From positions 372,001 through 436,000 of the forward strand of contig NC_083674.1 of NCBI RefSeq assembly GCF_030384665.1: a stretch of 64,000 nucleotides of DNA. The letters run 5' to 3'. Positions 29,012-38,619 of the stretch are shown here, piece by piece. The notes beneath the pieces were generated by a model. That model was not told the origin of the DNA. It did not search any database and saw only the letters and a program-made list of their open reading frames with translations. This DNA is from Lodderomyces elongisporus (lineage: Eukaryota > Ascomycota > Pichiomycetes > Serinales > Debaryomycetaceae). Both the position numbers and the translations under genes were made by a program. The first letter of the stretch is position 1; each line of letters begins with the position of its first letter.

Positions 29012-30670
29012 ATGACCACAGTGAGTGTTCTCGAAACAAAGAAACTCAAGGATATTCCAATCATTAATGGTGATTTTCCACGGGGTTGGAGAAAAAGATA
29101 TTATGGCGACTGTTACAAGACAAGAGGCTACTACTTGCTTCTCTATGTGGAATCTCAACATAATAACAACTCCATCTTGAACTTTTACGTCACTGATTTC
29201 ACATCCCACAGGCAATGCACTACTGAAGAGCAAAGCGATGAGCGATCTCATGCAACAAACCTATTCAACTTAAAAAAAAGTCAAGTTTTGAAATTGATTG
29301 TACATCGTGATAAACTTGGCGATATTAGTGAGTCATATCAGCATGCACACCCAAGTTGCAAATTGGACTTGGTCAAGACATTTTATGATAGTTTTGAGAC
29401 ACATTTCTTCATCGAAGAAGAGTTGATTATTTTTGGAGTAACAACAAAATGGAGAACCTATGGAGGTGTTTTAGAGCCGTACACTTATGATTTCGAGGTT
29501 GTTAATTACGAAGAATTGCTCGATGATGATCGTCTCGTAGTGGAAGATCTATATAAAAATATTTTAAAATACACAAACTTTGTTAATAAAAGAGATATCG
29601 AGATACAAGAAAATGAAGAAGAAGAAGAAGAGATCGAGGAAGAAGAAGAAGAAGAAATGGAAAAGGAAAAGAGAAAAAAATTGATTAAAAAAATTATACC
29701 CAAGAAATTTTGGCAACCACAGAATAGTAGCACACATGAGAAGTCTAGCCTTTTGCTTCCACCGGGAAAACTACCGGGCATCAAAGTAACACATGGAAAG
29801 GGCAATAAAACTGGCGTAGTCAGTGAAGCTAGTGAAACTAGTGAAACTGAGATTCAGGACAGTGTTGGTATTGAAGAATATCGAAACCCTCAACGACTAT
29901 CAAATGAAACACCTGTTTCAACAAGAAAAACAACCTCTAAAAACATTGTTGATCATAACAGATCACAAAGAGGTTCTGTAAATAGATCTGCTGATAATTA
30001 TGATGATGAATCTATTGATGATTCGGAAGAGCTGGTTAATGGAAACAAATTTGCATTACCACACGCGCAGTTGAATTTGTCATCTTTAAATAACAGCAAC
30101 GCTATACATTGTACACAAACAGTTGGCTGTGAACCTATGCAACAGAAAAAACAAAGATTCAACCACAGTAAACCTCGCCAGAATCTAAAACCAGGTTTCT
30201 ATTCAATTCGTGATTTGAATAGTAGAACAATATCCACTAATGAGAAATGCGATAATTTCGAAAGAAGCAAGGTTTTTCCAACAACATGCAGAATTATAGG
30301 AACTAGACCATCGGATTGGCTACTGCTTTGTGGCGTACCTTTCTCTCATCGTATTGAAGATGATGAATCGTATCCACAGCCCATGTTATTCGACATGGAA
30401 ATTGTCCTTGTCGATGTAGATGCAAACTTGGAAGAAATTGAACGACGAGATATGCTTTCCATATACTTGAACACTTCTCAGGTTTTGAAATTCTTAAAAG
30501 TTCCCGAAGTCAAAGATGCATACTATACAATGGAAAAATTGCAAAAGAAGCGGAAATTGAGCAGCAAAGTTAATGCAGGAGAAGTTGTCGATTTAGAGTT
30601 GTTTAAAGTTAAAAAAATGGTATTTGATAGGAAGGAACGACTAGTTTGGACTTGTAATCATATACAATAA
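29012..30670 (+). CDS. Probable Cdc13-like telomeric single-strand DNA-binding protein
   Basis: 552 residues. Residues ~20-185 look like an OB-fold: WRKRYYGDCYKTRGYYLLLY, then ILNFYVTDFTSH and VLKLIVHRDKLGDI, which resemble the SDFT strand and following strand of the yeast Cdc13 DNA-binding domain. After an acidic linker (EEEEIEEEEEEEMEKEKR) and a long Ser/Asn-rich region, a second folded part (~420-552) starts CRIIGTRPSDWLLLCGV and resembles a C-terminal OB4-type dimerisation domain. CTG-clade yeasts carry short Cdc13 paralogues (A and B) with just such a two-domain layout. Cdc13 with Stn1 and Ten1 caps telomeres. Assignment is by motif pattern only and A versus B is not decided. Confidence 0.5.
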   Translation: MTTVSVLETKKLKDIPIINGDFPRGWRKRYYGDCYKTRGYYLLLYVESQHNNNSILNFYVTDFTSHRQCTTEEQSDERSHATNLFNLKKSQVLKLIVHRDKLGDISESYQHAHPSCKLDLVKTFYDSFETHFFIEEELIIFGVTTKWRTYGGVLEPYTYDFEVVNYEELLDDDRLVVEDLYKNILKYTNFVNKRDIEIQENEEEEEEIEEEEEEEMEKEKRKKLIKKIIPKKFWQPQNSSTHEKSSLLLPPGKLPGIKVTHGKGNKTGVVSEASETSETEIQDSVGIEEYRNPQRLSNETPVSTRKTTSKNIVDHNRSQRGSVNRSADNYDDESIDDSEELVNGNKFALPHAQLNLSSLNNSNAIHCTQTVGCEPMQQKKQRFNHSKPRQNLKPGFYSIRDLNSRTISTNEKCDNFERSKVFPTTCRIIGTRPSDWLLLCGVPFSHRIEDDESYPQPMLFDMEIVLVDVDANLEEIERRDMLSIYLNTSQVLKFLKVPEVKDAYYTMEKLQKKRKLSSKVNAGEVVDLELFKVKKMVFDRKERLVWTCNHIQ

Positions 30671-31029
30671 TGCACTTGAGACATTTAGAAGACGTAGTTT
30701 GAATATCAAATTTTTTTTTTTCGTCTTTTTTATTTTAATTTTTTAATTTTTTGATTTTTGGCAACCATTATGTAGACTGTTATTGAGCCATTAAAGCCGC
30801 ATACCGCTTTTTTACAAATCAAATTTCTTTGTACCCTAACAATTGCAAAAAAAAAAATATAAAATATAAAAAAAAATAAAAATAAAAACAGAAAATAAAA
30901 AGAGAGAATAGGAATCACAAGTAAAACAAAAAAGTGTCAAATAATTACTAGAAATTAATAACAATCAATCGCTTTTGTTTCTTTGTTTCTCTTTTTCTGC
31001 AACCCCATTCCTACTAATTCGCCGTACAC
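30671..31029. promoter_or_regulatory. Intergenic region before the LYR-motif gene
   Basis: 359 bp of A- and T-rich sequence with TAAAATA-type repeats near 30850-30900. No gene seen. Confidence 0.5.
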
Positions 31030-31350
31030 ATGATGTTTATACGCAATTTAGCAACAGCTGCTAAACCCCTTAAACCCACCTCGTCATCGCTTTCTACTTC
31101 AAAACTCAAGAAAGATATTCCCTCCCTTGAAGAATATCTATTCAAACAACGAGTCAAACAAGTCTATAGATCAGTTCTTAGGCAACTAGCTCACCATCAT
31201 GAAAAACGAGATCTTACTAAGTTTATACGTGATGAATTTAAAGTGAATGAGGCAGAGCGTGACTTAACATATAGGAAGTACTTGTTGAGCCAGGGATTGA
31301 ATAGGATTGGACAGATGAGTGCTAGTCTTGGGTTGAACATTCGTGTGTAA
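31030..31350 (+). CDS. LYR-motif mitochondrial protein (LYRM2-like)
   Basis: 106 residues. A basic, Ser/Ala-rich N terminus (MMFIRNLATAAKPLKP) looks like a mitochondrial presequence. FKQRVKQVYRSVLRQL holds the LYR-type motif (here VYR) and RDLTKFIRDEFKVNEAERDL the family's helix with conserved Phe. The C-terminal YLLSQGLNRIGQMSASLGL fits LYRM2. LYR proteins bind the acyl-carrier protein and help assemble respiratory complexes or Fe-S proteins. The exact client is not known from sequence. Two Met codons start the frame; either may be used. Confidence 0.7.
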   Translation: MMFIRNLATAAKPLKPTSSSLSTSKLKKDIPSLEEYLFKQRVKQVYRSVLRQLAHHHEKRDLTKFIRDEFKVNEAERDLTYRKYLLSQGLNRIGQMSASLGLNIRV

Positions 31351-31533
31351 AAAAAAAAAATTGATACAGAGTTGAATTGGCAAGCATGTTATTACTAAAG
31401 TTACTACTGACGGTATTATCACCATACACTACAGAACAAGCTTTTGATATTTGTCTTTTCTTTCTTTTTTTTTTTCTATTTTCTGGTTTGCATCTACTTC
31501 TTTCTGTCTTTATGGAGTTTTAAACTCTACATT

Positions 31534-33972
31534 CTATATGGAGTTTAAAATAGATTTAGTTGAAGCAGAAACCGAGTTTTTGATATCATTTAATATTGGC
31601 TGTATATCAAAATCAAACGGGAAATCATCATCACTAAGATTCATACCATCTATGCTAGCCAACTGTCTTTTGACAAAGTCTTCCTTCTTCACATGGGCTG
31701 AAATGGTCTTGCATTGGACCAAGATTTGATTCAAGTAGGAACTGGGCTTGCGTTGGGCCAAGCTTTGCACTATCTTGGTAAACTCAGCCAAATTAATCAA
31801 GTTTTGGTTCAATTGCGAGCTGAGTATATTTTGGGGCACAAGTAATGGTTGAAGTTTTTCCCATTTCAAATTCTTTTGTACAAAATTGAACAAGGATTGG
31901 ACTTCATTGTTGGATTTTGGTTTATTGGCCATATTGAGTAAATTGTGGTATAACTTGTTCAACAAAGTGGTGAAAGGATCTGGTTTGTAATCTGGCGAAC
32001 CCAAAAGCCTATTGAAAGCTTTTATGAGCTTGGCGATTCCAGACTCATCACTTTCGAAAACTAGTGAATAGATGATCAATTTAATTTTTAATGTAATGTT
32101 ATCTGTAGGAATCCTCATCAAGTTTTCAGTCTTGGCTTTCTTTAATTCGTCATTTACGCATATTGAGTTCCACTCGGTTTCGTAATCTCTGTTATCGGTG
32201 TAATTCTCTTCCAAAATTTCCTCTCGGTGCTCTTTCAAATATGAAACAAAGTAACCGAGGTAACCTGTATCATTCAACACCAAGGACAATTGGATGATTC
32301 TTTGTATGGTGGTGTTTAATGATACAGAATTTTGCAATTTTTGTCCAAATGAGATAAAACTTGCCAATTTATTGTAAACTTCGTGCTCAAATCCATTTTG
32401 CACAGTATCCTTAATCTCTTCGGTTGATGTCAAAAAGAATCGAAACACGTTAATCAATTCATCAAGTGTGGATTTGGTAGGTACATATGCATTGTTCAAG
32501 TAATGTCCTAATGTTTCATGTTGTACCATCTTAATTTTCAATGATTGGTAAATTGGGATAACCTGGTCATTTGTGTTGAGTTGTGAATATAACTTGAGTA
32601 GCCAAAGCTTGAGTTTATAGTTGTGTTCATCTTTTTTCAACAATTCAGTAATGATTGCAATACATACAACTATGGTCCTGGGTTGCTCCTTAACAGAGGC
32701 TTGAGCCAAAGAAGAAACTACGGAAATCAAAATAAGTTCATTTATAGGATCATTATCAAATTCGGATTTTTCGCTTGGCTGTGAGGAAAAAAGTTTGTAA
32801 ATTTCCCAATTGTCAACTAAGGAATGGAACTTTTGATTATTAACGAGAGTAATCTTACTTTTAGTATCTCTCTGATTCAAGGTCTGGCTCAGTATAATTT
32901 CATGCGTTGATGCTTTGATTCTATTATCAATAGTGTCAGGTATGTTTATTTTTGACAAGTCGTTGTAACAACACAATTTTGATTTAAAGACATTGTAATA
33001 AGCTTCAATAGCATCGGTGTAGTCACAACCGTACAATTTTCTCAACTCAATATTTGTCAATAGTTTATTCCTACTGTAATTCTTGCTGTCGTTGCACCCC
33101 AATTTTAACTCAACATTCTCATATTTATGCTCCAACTCTTTACCAGCTTGTATCCATAATAGCCAGGTGTTGTAGTCGTCGAATTTCTTTTCAAATAATA
33201 GATTCTCAGTATATGCATGTAATTTTTCCCAATTTTTATTTTGCTTCATAGATTCAAGGTACAAAATCTGTAATTCCAAGTCTAAGGAAAACTTTGTTTG
33301 AGCTAAAAGTGATTCAATTGAGCTATAATCTTTATCAAGAAGCAAGAATCTAGTGTATACGTAAATTTCTTGACAATTTGCAAATGACAGACCATCTACA
33401 GCCCTTTCAATCAATTTCTTCCCAAAAGATTTGTACAAATTTAGTTTTCCTGTATCTGCATCTTTTTGTTTTTCTCCCTTTTTCGAATCATTTTGTTGAT
33501 TTTTTTCATTTTCCGTAATCATGAGGTAAAAGCTGAATGCATACCAAAAAGTATACTTTCTCTCCTTTTTGCTTTTATTCAAATACAGAAAAATCTTGTT
33601 AAATTTTGCAGCATTCAATTGCAACACTGAATTTTCAAACCAAATCAATACAAGCTCTTCTGCTTTAATTGGGTATCTCTGGATCACATTTTCCCAACAT
33701 GCATCTGCCTCTTTTTCCATCCCCACATCTTGGAAAAATTCGCTAAGCATGATAATTGAATCAACATCATTGGGTATACTCTTTAGTAACTGGACATTCT
33801 TTTCAATTGCTTGTTGTTTATGTCCAGTTCTGTACAATATTCGGTTTTGTAATAGTGGGTAAAGCGTCCGCTGGGGAAACTTTTTGATCTTTTGAAGCAA
33901 CAAGGACTGTGCATAACCATATTGATGTTGATCTATAAGACCTATAATCTCTTGGTCAGAGTCGGAAACCAT
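31534..33972 (-). CDS. MDM20: Mdm20/Naa25, auxiliary subunit of the NatB N-terminal acetyltransferase
   Basis: 812 residues, close to S. cerevisiae Mdm20 (796). The N-terminal part is built of TPR-like helical pairs (YAQSLLLQKIKKFPQRTLYPLLQNRILYR region, then IPNDVDSIIMLSEFFQDVG and KEADACWENVIQRYP). The middle and C-terminal parts are helical, without other domains. Naa25 wraps the catalytic subunit Naa20 (Nat3) and ties it to ribosomes; NatB acetylates Met-Asp/Glu/Asn N termini, including those of actin and tropomyosin. A retroelement LTR starts only 65 bp upstream of the ATG, so the promoter has been disturbed or replaced. Confidence 0.8.
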   Translation of the reverse strand: MVSDSDQEIIGLIDQHQYGYAQSLLLQKIKKFPQRTLYPLLQNRILYRTGHKQQAIEKNVQLLKSIPNDVDSIIMLSEFFQDVGMEKEADACWENVIQRYPIKAEELVLIWFENSVLQLNAAKFNKIFLYLNKSKKERKYTFWYAFSFYLMITENEKNQQNDSKKGEKQKDADTGKLNLYKSFGKKLIERAVDGLSFANCQEIYVYTRFLLLDKDYSSIESLLAQTKFSLDLELQILYLESMKQNKNWEKLHAYTENLLFEKKFDDYNTWLLWIQAGKELEHKYENVELKLGCNDSKNYSRNKLLTNIELRKLYGCDYTDAIEAYYNVFKSKLCCYNDLSKINIPDTIDNRIKASTHEIILSQTLNQRDTKSKITLVNNQKFHSLVDNWEIYKLFSSQPSEKSEFDNDPINELILISVVSSLAQASVKEQPRTIVVCIAIITELLKKDEHNYKLKLWLLKLYSQLNTNDQVIPIYQSLKIKMVQHETLGHYLNNAYVPTKSTLDELINVFRFFLTSTEEIKDTVQNGFEHEVYNKLASFISFGQKLQNSVSLNTTIQRIIQLSLVLNDTGYLGYFVSYLKEHREEILEENYTDNRDYETEWNSICVNDELKKAKTENLMRIPTDNITLKIKLIIYSLVFESDESGIAKLIKAFNRLLGSPDYKPDPFTTLLNKLYHNLLNMANKPKSNNEVQSLFNFVQKNLKWEKLQPLLVPQNILSSQLNQNLINLAEFTKIVQSLAQRKPSSYLNQILVQCKTISAHVKKEDFVKRQLASIDGMNLSDDDFPFDFDIQPILNDIKNSVSASTKSILNSI

Positions 33973-34037
33973 CTTGTTGAAAAAATATATTAGTAAGTGT
34001 TTGCCCTATAGTGTGGAGCTTGAAGAAATGCTAGTGC

Positions 34038-34498
34038 TGTGACATTGCGACCTAAGATAGGGCGCATTGTGCCCATATTTCCACAAAGTGGAAATGCGTG
34101 CCAGACTCAAAATTGAGATGCTCTGACATTTCACTCATCTTGAGTGTAAATAGTAGAATATAAATACCTGACAAAAGTCGCATCTTGAACTTGAGTCAAA
34201 TATCTAGAAACATCGATAAAATACACATTTTACGGTCACAACAACTAGAACGCAATTCCGTGAATATTCGGGAAGAGTGGCGACTCTCCCGAACGCCTTC
34301 ACTTACGACTTGTATGAGACAACTTACACCTCACACTTACGAGCTTTACTATAATCATAGTTTATTCTGACATAGTAACACTTTAACGGAATGCACTCCT
34401 TCTGCAATAAACCTATTCGCTGGTACTAGCTCGCAAGGTAACGAATTCTAGTGCACAGCAGTTGCATTATTTACGAAGAATGACGTTGCTACGTGACA
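34038..34498 (+). repeat. Diverged LTR related to the intact Ty3/gypsy element
   Basis: 461 bp from TGTGACATTGCGACC to GCTACGTGACA. It shares order and blocks with the 454-bp LTR at 9462 in the same orientation, for example CTTGTATGAGACAA, AAAATA(C/T)A(C/G)ATTTTA and CGGTCA. About 110 bp of possible element leader follows (34499-34613), including a TGG-led segment at 34505. The pol fragment next to it is in the opposite orientation, so LTR and pol are not one simple copy. Confidence 0.75.
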
Positions 34499-34613
34499 AT
34501 TTCGTGGTGGTGATATTAGTGAAACTAATAGAAACCGTGAAAGCCGGGTCAGAACTCTGCCGAAACAAGTTACATACCTTTTAAATAGCAAAGTTCTCAG
34601 CTTGCGAGGAAGC

Positions 34614-35200
34614 CAGATAGCACCTATTAAGTGCATCAGCTATGACATTTTTCTTGCCATTAATGTGAACAATGCTGTAATTGAATGATCTCATAAAGTT
34701 TAACCACTTATAAGCTCGATTCACAAAGTGGGAATTGTCAAGGCGTTTATTTAGTACCTTAACAATCGATTGATTATCACAATATATGTGGATAACTCCT
34801 GTATACCCGACAAGTATTGGGTGAACTTAGTTCAATGTGAGGTAGACACTAAGGAGTTCCTTCTCAAATATTGTATAATTTTTTTTTCCAGGCCATGAAA
34901 TTTCCCAGAGTAACACAGGACCAACCTAGTAATGCCTTGTTCATCTGTATTTTGCATTACACCTCCCCACGACTCGGTGGATGCGTCTGTATGGATTGTA
35001 ACTATCTGGTTTAAGTCTAATGGTTGTTGGACAGGGCTGCTTGCTAGGATTCTAATGATGTGAAGGAAGAATTTCTTCGTTTTGTCATCCCACACAATTT
35101 TGGCGTTTTGGATTTTCTTTAGCTTGGTTCGCTAAGTCATACAATGGTGCCGTCAATTCAGCGAAGCCAACAATTAATTGTCGATAGTAATTTACCAATC
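34614..35200 (-). pseudogene. Fragment of a Ty3/gypsy pol (reverse transcriptase end and RNase H)
   Basis: On the minus strand this encodes pieces colinear with the intact pol at 15590-16160: LVNYYRQLIVGFAELTAPLYDLANQA, IHTDASTESWGGVMQNT, LVLCYSGKFHG, IYCDN, NSHFVNRAYKWLNF and NVIADALNRC. It comes from a sibling, not the same copy, since many residues differ. At least two frameshifts break it, one at an A9 run (about 34880) and one near 35100. Its upstream end is cut by the chromovirus LTR at 35201. Confidence 0.88.
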
Positions 35201-35559
35201 TGTGACATCTCGATCCGGGAAATAGCGAAAGTGTCAAACTAAAAGGTCGATAGGGGTTCTAGTGTATTTACTATCTAAAGAGGTAAGTACAGAGGAGGTC
35301 TATCTAACTGGGATCTTGGTGGCTATTTAAGCTCTTCTCGACAACCTCAGAAGACGTAGCACAATGTCGATCTCGGGAAAAATACCAGCTCTCTAATTGG
35401 CTAGCGTATATGCAGTTCGCTAGTCAGATGTCCAGAGGCGAATAAACTCGAGATGGCAAGATGCTACGGCGTTTCAGGCGTTCTACAAGAGGTTAGTAAG
35501 GGAGCTACTTATGGGTTGGTAGCGAGCTTAATCACGACGTAGATGCCTTGTATGCGACA
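35201..35559 (-). repeat. 3' LTR of the truncated chromovirus
   Basis: 359 bp with TG...CA ends: plus-strand TGTGACATCTCG to GTATGCGACA. On the minus strand it follows directly after the polypurine tract of the pol pseudogene. It sits exactly at the break in the older pol fragment, which marks the insertion point. Its terminal TGTGACA/TGCGACA resemble those of the other LTRs here. Confidence 0.85.
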
Positions 35560-35567
35560 TCCCCCCT
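35560..35567 (-). other. Polypurine tract of the chromovirus
   Basis: On the minus strand AGGGGGGA lies directly against the 3' LTR, beside the end of the integrase frame. Confidence 0.75.
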
Positions 35568-38061
35568 AGGTTGTTTGAGGAGGAGTTACTAAATGGCGGT
35601 CTTTGGGTGCCACAAGGGCAGGCAAGGACTTTTCGCAAGCATAAGCTAATAAAAGATCGCGAGCGGTTTGTCTAAGTGATGTGGCAGAGTAGTAGACGCA
35701 TTCGCCATCGGGGTGTTTGGTGGTAGGTGTGTGACGACAAAGGAGTAAGAAACCTGTTTTCCGGGGTTTGTGGTCCACGATGGCGTCGATTTCGACAAGT
35801 TGAGATCCGTCCTTGTAGACTTTGAAGCCCACTTTTGGTTGTGGAGCGGTGATAGCATCAGGTGGGAGGGACTTGAGGAGTCTAAGCTGCGAGACGTGGA
35901 AATCAGAGTGACCTTTGTAAGATTGAGGCATTTCCAAGGTGTAGTTGACACCATTGTCAGATTTGGCAGCTATAGTGAATGGGCCAGTGAATTCAGACAA
36001 AAACTTGCGGCGTTGACCATGGTTGGCAGCATTAGGGTGAGACTTAAGCAGAGGGGTACGAACGAGAACAGCGTCACCAACGTTGAACTCGATGTCACGG
36101 TGGCGTCTGTCGTAGTTGTCCTTGAGGCGTTGGAACGTTGCTTTGTGAGCATGGCGAGCAGCTGTGGTGAGACGTTCCAACTTCTCAGTGATGTCAATAG
36201 CAGCATTGTCCTGTGCACCCGAGTGGGTAGGAAAAAGAATAGTGGCCGGTGAGCGAGGGATGTAGGAAAGTTCCATCTCAAATGGGGACTTGTGGTCAAG
36301 GGCTGAGGTAGGGGTGGAGTTCATAACATATTCCCCAATCAGTAAAAGTTGTGGCCATTCGATGTTCTGGTCAATATAGAGGCGTAAGTAGCGCTCTATT
36401 TGTTTGTTCTTGGTCTCTGCGAGACCATTGCTTTGCTGGTGGCTTGTTACTGCGATATTGGAAGTGATTTTGAGGGAACTCATGTAGTTTTGGAAAAGTT
36501 CGCTAGTAAATTGAGTACCTCTATCGGTGGTGATGATGGTGGGTATGCCATGAAGAGGCATGTAAAGGTGTTGAAAAACATGGATGAAGTCCAGAGCTGA
36601 GAACTTCGTGGATATGGGGTAGAAATGGACTCTGCGGGAGAATCTACATACGATTGTCAAAATCACATTTACCAAACGTCCGTTGAATTCAACTTCGGGG
36701 TAACCACTAATGATGTCAACGTTGATGTCGGTCCATCTTCCCTTTGGATCAGGGAAGGACTGGAGCAAACCATTGGGTGCCCTGTTGGGAGGTTTGTGGC
36801 GTTGGCATTGGAGACACAGGTCGACGTATTGTCGGATTACTAGACACATCTTGGGAAAGTAGTAGTAAGGGTCTACTTTGTTGAAGAAGTTAGTAATGCC
36901 GCAGTGACCACCCTCAAGGGAGTCGTGTTGGGTCATGAGAAACTGTTGAAGCAAAGCATGTGGGATGCAGAGTTTGTCATGGTAGTAAAGCAACGTGGTT
37001 GTTGTGTCAAGAGAGTAATTTTGAGTAGTCTCATCATTGGTTTGTCCTTGTTGGAGAAGGTCGTACACTTTGGCAAAAAATGGATCGTCCGCGTAGGCTG
37101 GAGGGAACTGGTGGAACCATTCATCTGGAACCAGAAGTACGTTGACAGCGCCAATGATGGAGATGGTGGTAGATGACTGAAAGTGTGCTAGGTTGCGGCT
37201 CATGTGATCCGCAATAAAGTTCTCGTTGCCGTTGATGTGGAAAACGTCAAAGTTGTAACAAAGGAGCTTGGACATCCAGCGTTGGATACGAGCATCCCCA
37301 TGTATTTTACCACGACCAAAGGCTTCGAAAACTTGTTTGATGGGAAGCTGATCCACAAAAAGTGAGAAGTGGGTGCCTTCGAGGTAAAGGCGAAACTTTT
37401 CTAAGGCCATTTTGACAGAAGCAAACTCTTTCAAGAAAATGTCCCAGTTAACTTTCCCCCCCCCCCCCCAGTGAATTTGCGCGATCGGTATTCGATGGGG
37501 CGCCAATTTCCGCCACCAGCTTGGTCGGGTTGCATGAGAATGGCAGCCATAGCAATGTGGGAAGCGTCGGTGAATACAGCAATGGGTTGGTTGGGGTCAA
37601 AAAATTGGAGACTGGTGGTTTCCAAAATGGCAGCTTTGAGGTCGTTAAAGGCAGATTGGCATTTCTGCGACCAATTGAATTGAGTTTGTTTTGTTAAGAG
37701 ATCCGTGAGCGGGGGCAGCGCGATGACTATAATTGGCAATGTGATCTTGAATGTAACCTACGTGTCCGAGGAATTGACGGACTTCATCTTTGTCTCTGGG
37801 AATCGCAATCAGCTGAATTTGGCCTTTGGTGGTGTCAGTAGGCAGGACCCCGTCTTTGGTAAGAAGGTGACCGGCCCATTGGATCTCAGGTTGCGCAAAA
37901 ACAGATTTTTCCCAATTGATGGTGTGTTGGTGTTGAACAGGACGTTCAAAGATCTTCTTTAGGTGGCTATAGTGGACTTTCTTGTTTTCGGAGCAAACAA
38001 GAATGTCATCAAGGTAGGTTCGGACAAAGGGCATGTCCATAAAAAGTTGCTTCATGTACAG
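35566..38061 (-). pseudogene. 5'-truncated chromovirus pol (reverse transcriptase, RNase H, integrase, chromodomain-like end)
   Basis: Three overlapping minus-strand frames make up one pol. 38061-37700 holds reverse transcriptase from just before YLDDILVC; 37739-37431 holds the connection and RNase H start (VFTDASHIAMAAILMQ, YRSRKF); 37506-35566 holds the rest of RNase H, the integrase (zinc region H...H and CLQC, core TDRGTQF and HQQSNGLAETKNK), a GPF module and a chromodomain-like end (VEIDAIVDHKPRKTGFLLLCRH). Frameshifts lie at a short C run near 37715 and at a 14-base C tract (37456-37469). Gag, protease, the first part of reverse transcriptase and the 5' LTR are missing. The 646-codon integrase frame is still open, so the damage is fairly recent. 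Confidence 0.9.
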
Positions 38062-38122
38062 CATAGTTCACATTAATGGCAAAAAGAATGTCATAGCTGA
38101 TGCACTTAATAGGTGCTATCTG
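38057..38122 (+). pseudogene. 66-bp Ty3-like pol fragment, inverted copy of 34614-34679
   Basis: Encodes HINGKKNVIADALNRCY on the plus strand. The same 66 bp, with three mismatches, occurs inverted at 34614-34679. Its first eight bases (TACAGCAT) are shared with the chromovirus reverse-transcriptase sequence, so the junction has microhomology. Confidence 0.85.
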
Positions 38123-38379
38123 TTGGTAATATATCGCTACCACGTGAGCGATAAAGGTATAAATATGCCAACCGAATAGAAAAAATTTTCACCTCTCACG
38201 TACTTGTAGAAGTAGGGATAGTAAATAGTCGTATGATATAGCATAATACATGAGAATTACGTTGTTCCACTCCTATGTAAGACAAGGTAGCAATTGCTTG
38301 TGTATAACGAAAGGCGAAAACATGCGAACAAGTTGCTACCAAGAAAAGCACACACACTAGGAAAGAAGGCAGAGAGAGT

Positions 38380-38410
<31 letters not shown>

Positions 38411-38619
38411 TGTGTGTGTGTGTGTGTGAAAAAGAGAGTGTGTGTGTGTGTGAAAAAGAGAGTGTGTGTGGGAGAGAGAGAGAGAGCAAGAATGATAAAA
38501 CCAGCTTTAATCTGTTTATGCCTATGTCATATACACCTATAATTTAACTTTTAAAAAACATCCTTCACTCATAACTTCGTAATGCTGGTTCTATTACTAC
38601 CAACACTTGCACGTGCATT
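38123..38619. other. Intergenic region downstream of GLO1
   Basis: 497 bp between the retroelement nest and the GLO1 3' end. It holds (GA)n and (GT)n tracts at about 38391-38485, arranged as alternating AGAGAG and GTGTGT blocks joined by GAAAAAGAGAGT. No gene seen. Confidence 0.6.

Larger units (their letters stand above)
34499..38122. mobile_element. Nest of degenerate LTR retroelements in the MDM20-GLO1 interval
   Basis: The block holds, from left to right, a possible leader of the left LTR element (34499-34613), a Ty3-like pol fragment on the minus strand (34614-35200), a chromovirus 3' LTR (35201-35559), the chromovirus pol on the minus strand, truncated in reverse transcriptase (to about 38061), and 66 bp of Ty3-like pol again but on the plus strand (38057-38122). 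All frames are broken. The arrangement needs at least one insertion into an older copy plus a deletion and an inversion. Confidence 0.8.

Noticed and set aside
35770..36252. 160-codon plus-strand frame over the chromovirus integrase
   Set aside because: A shadow of the minus-strand integrase, which has all catalytic motifs.
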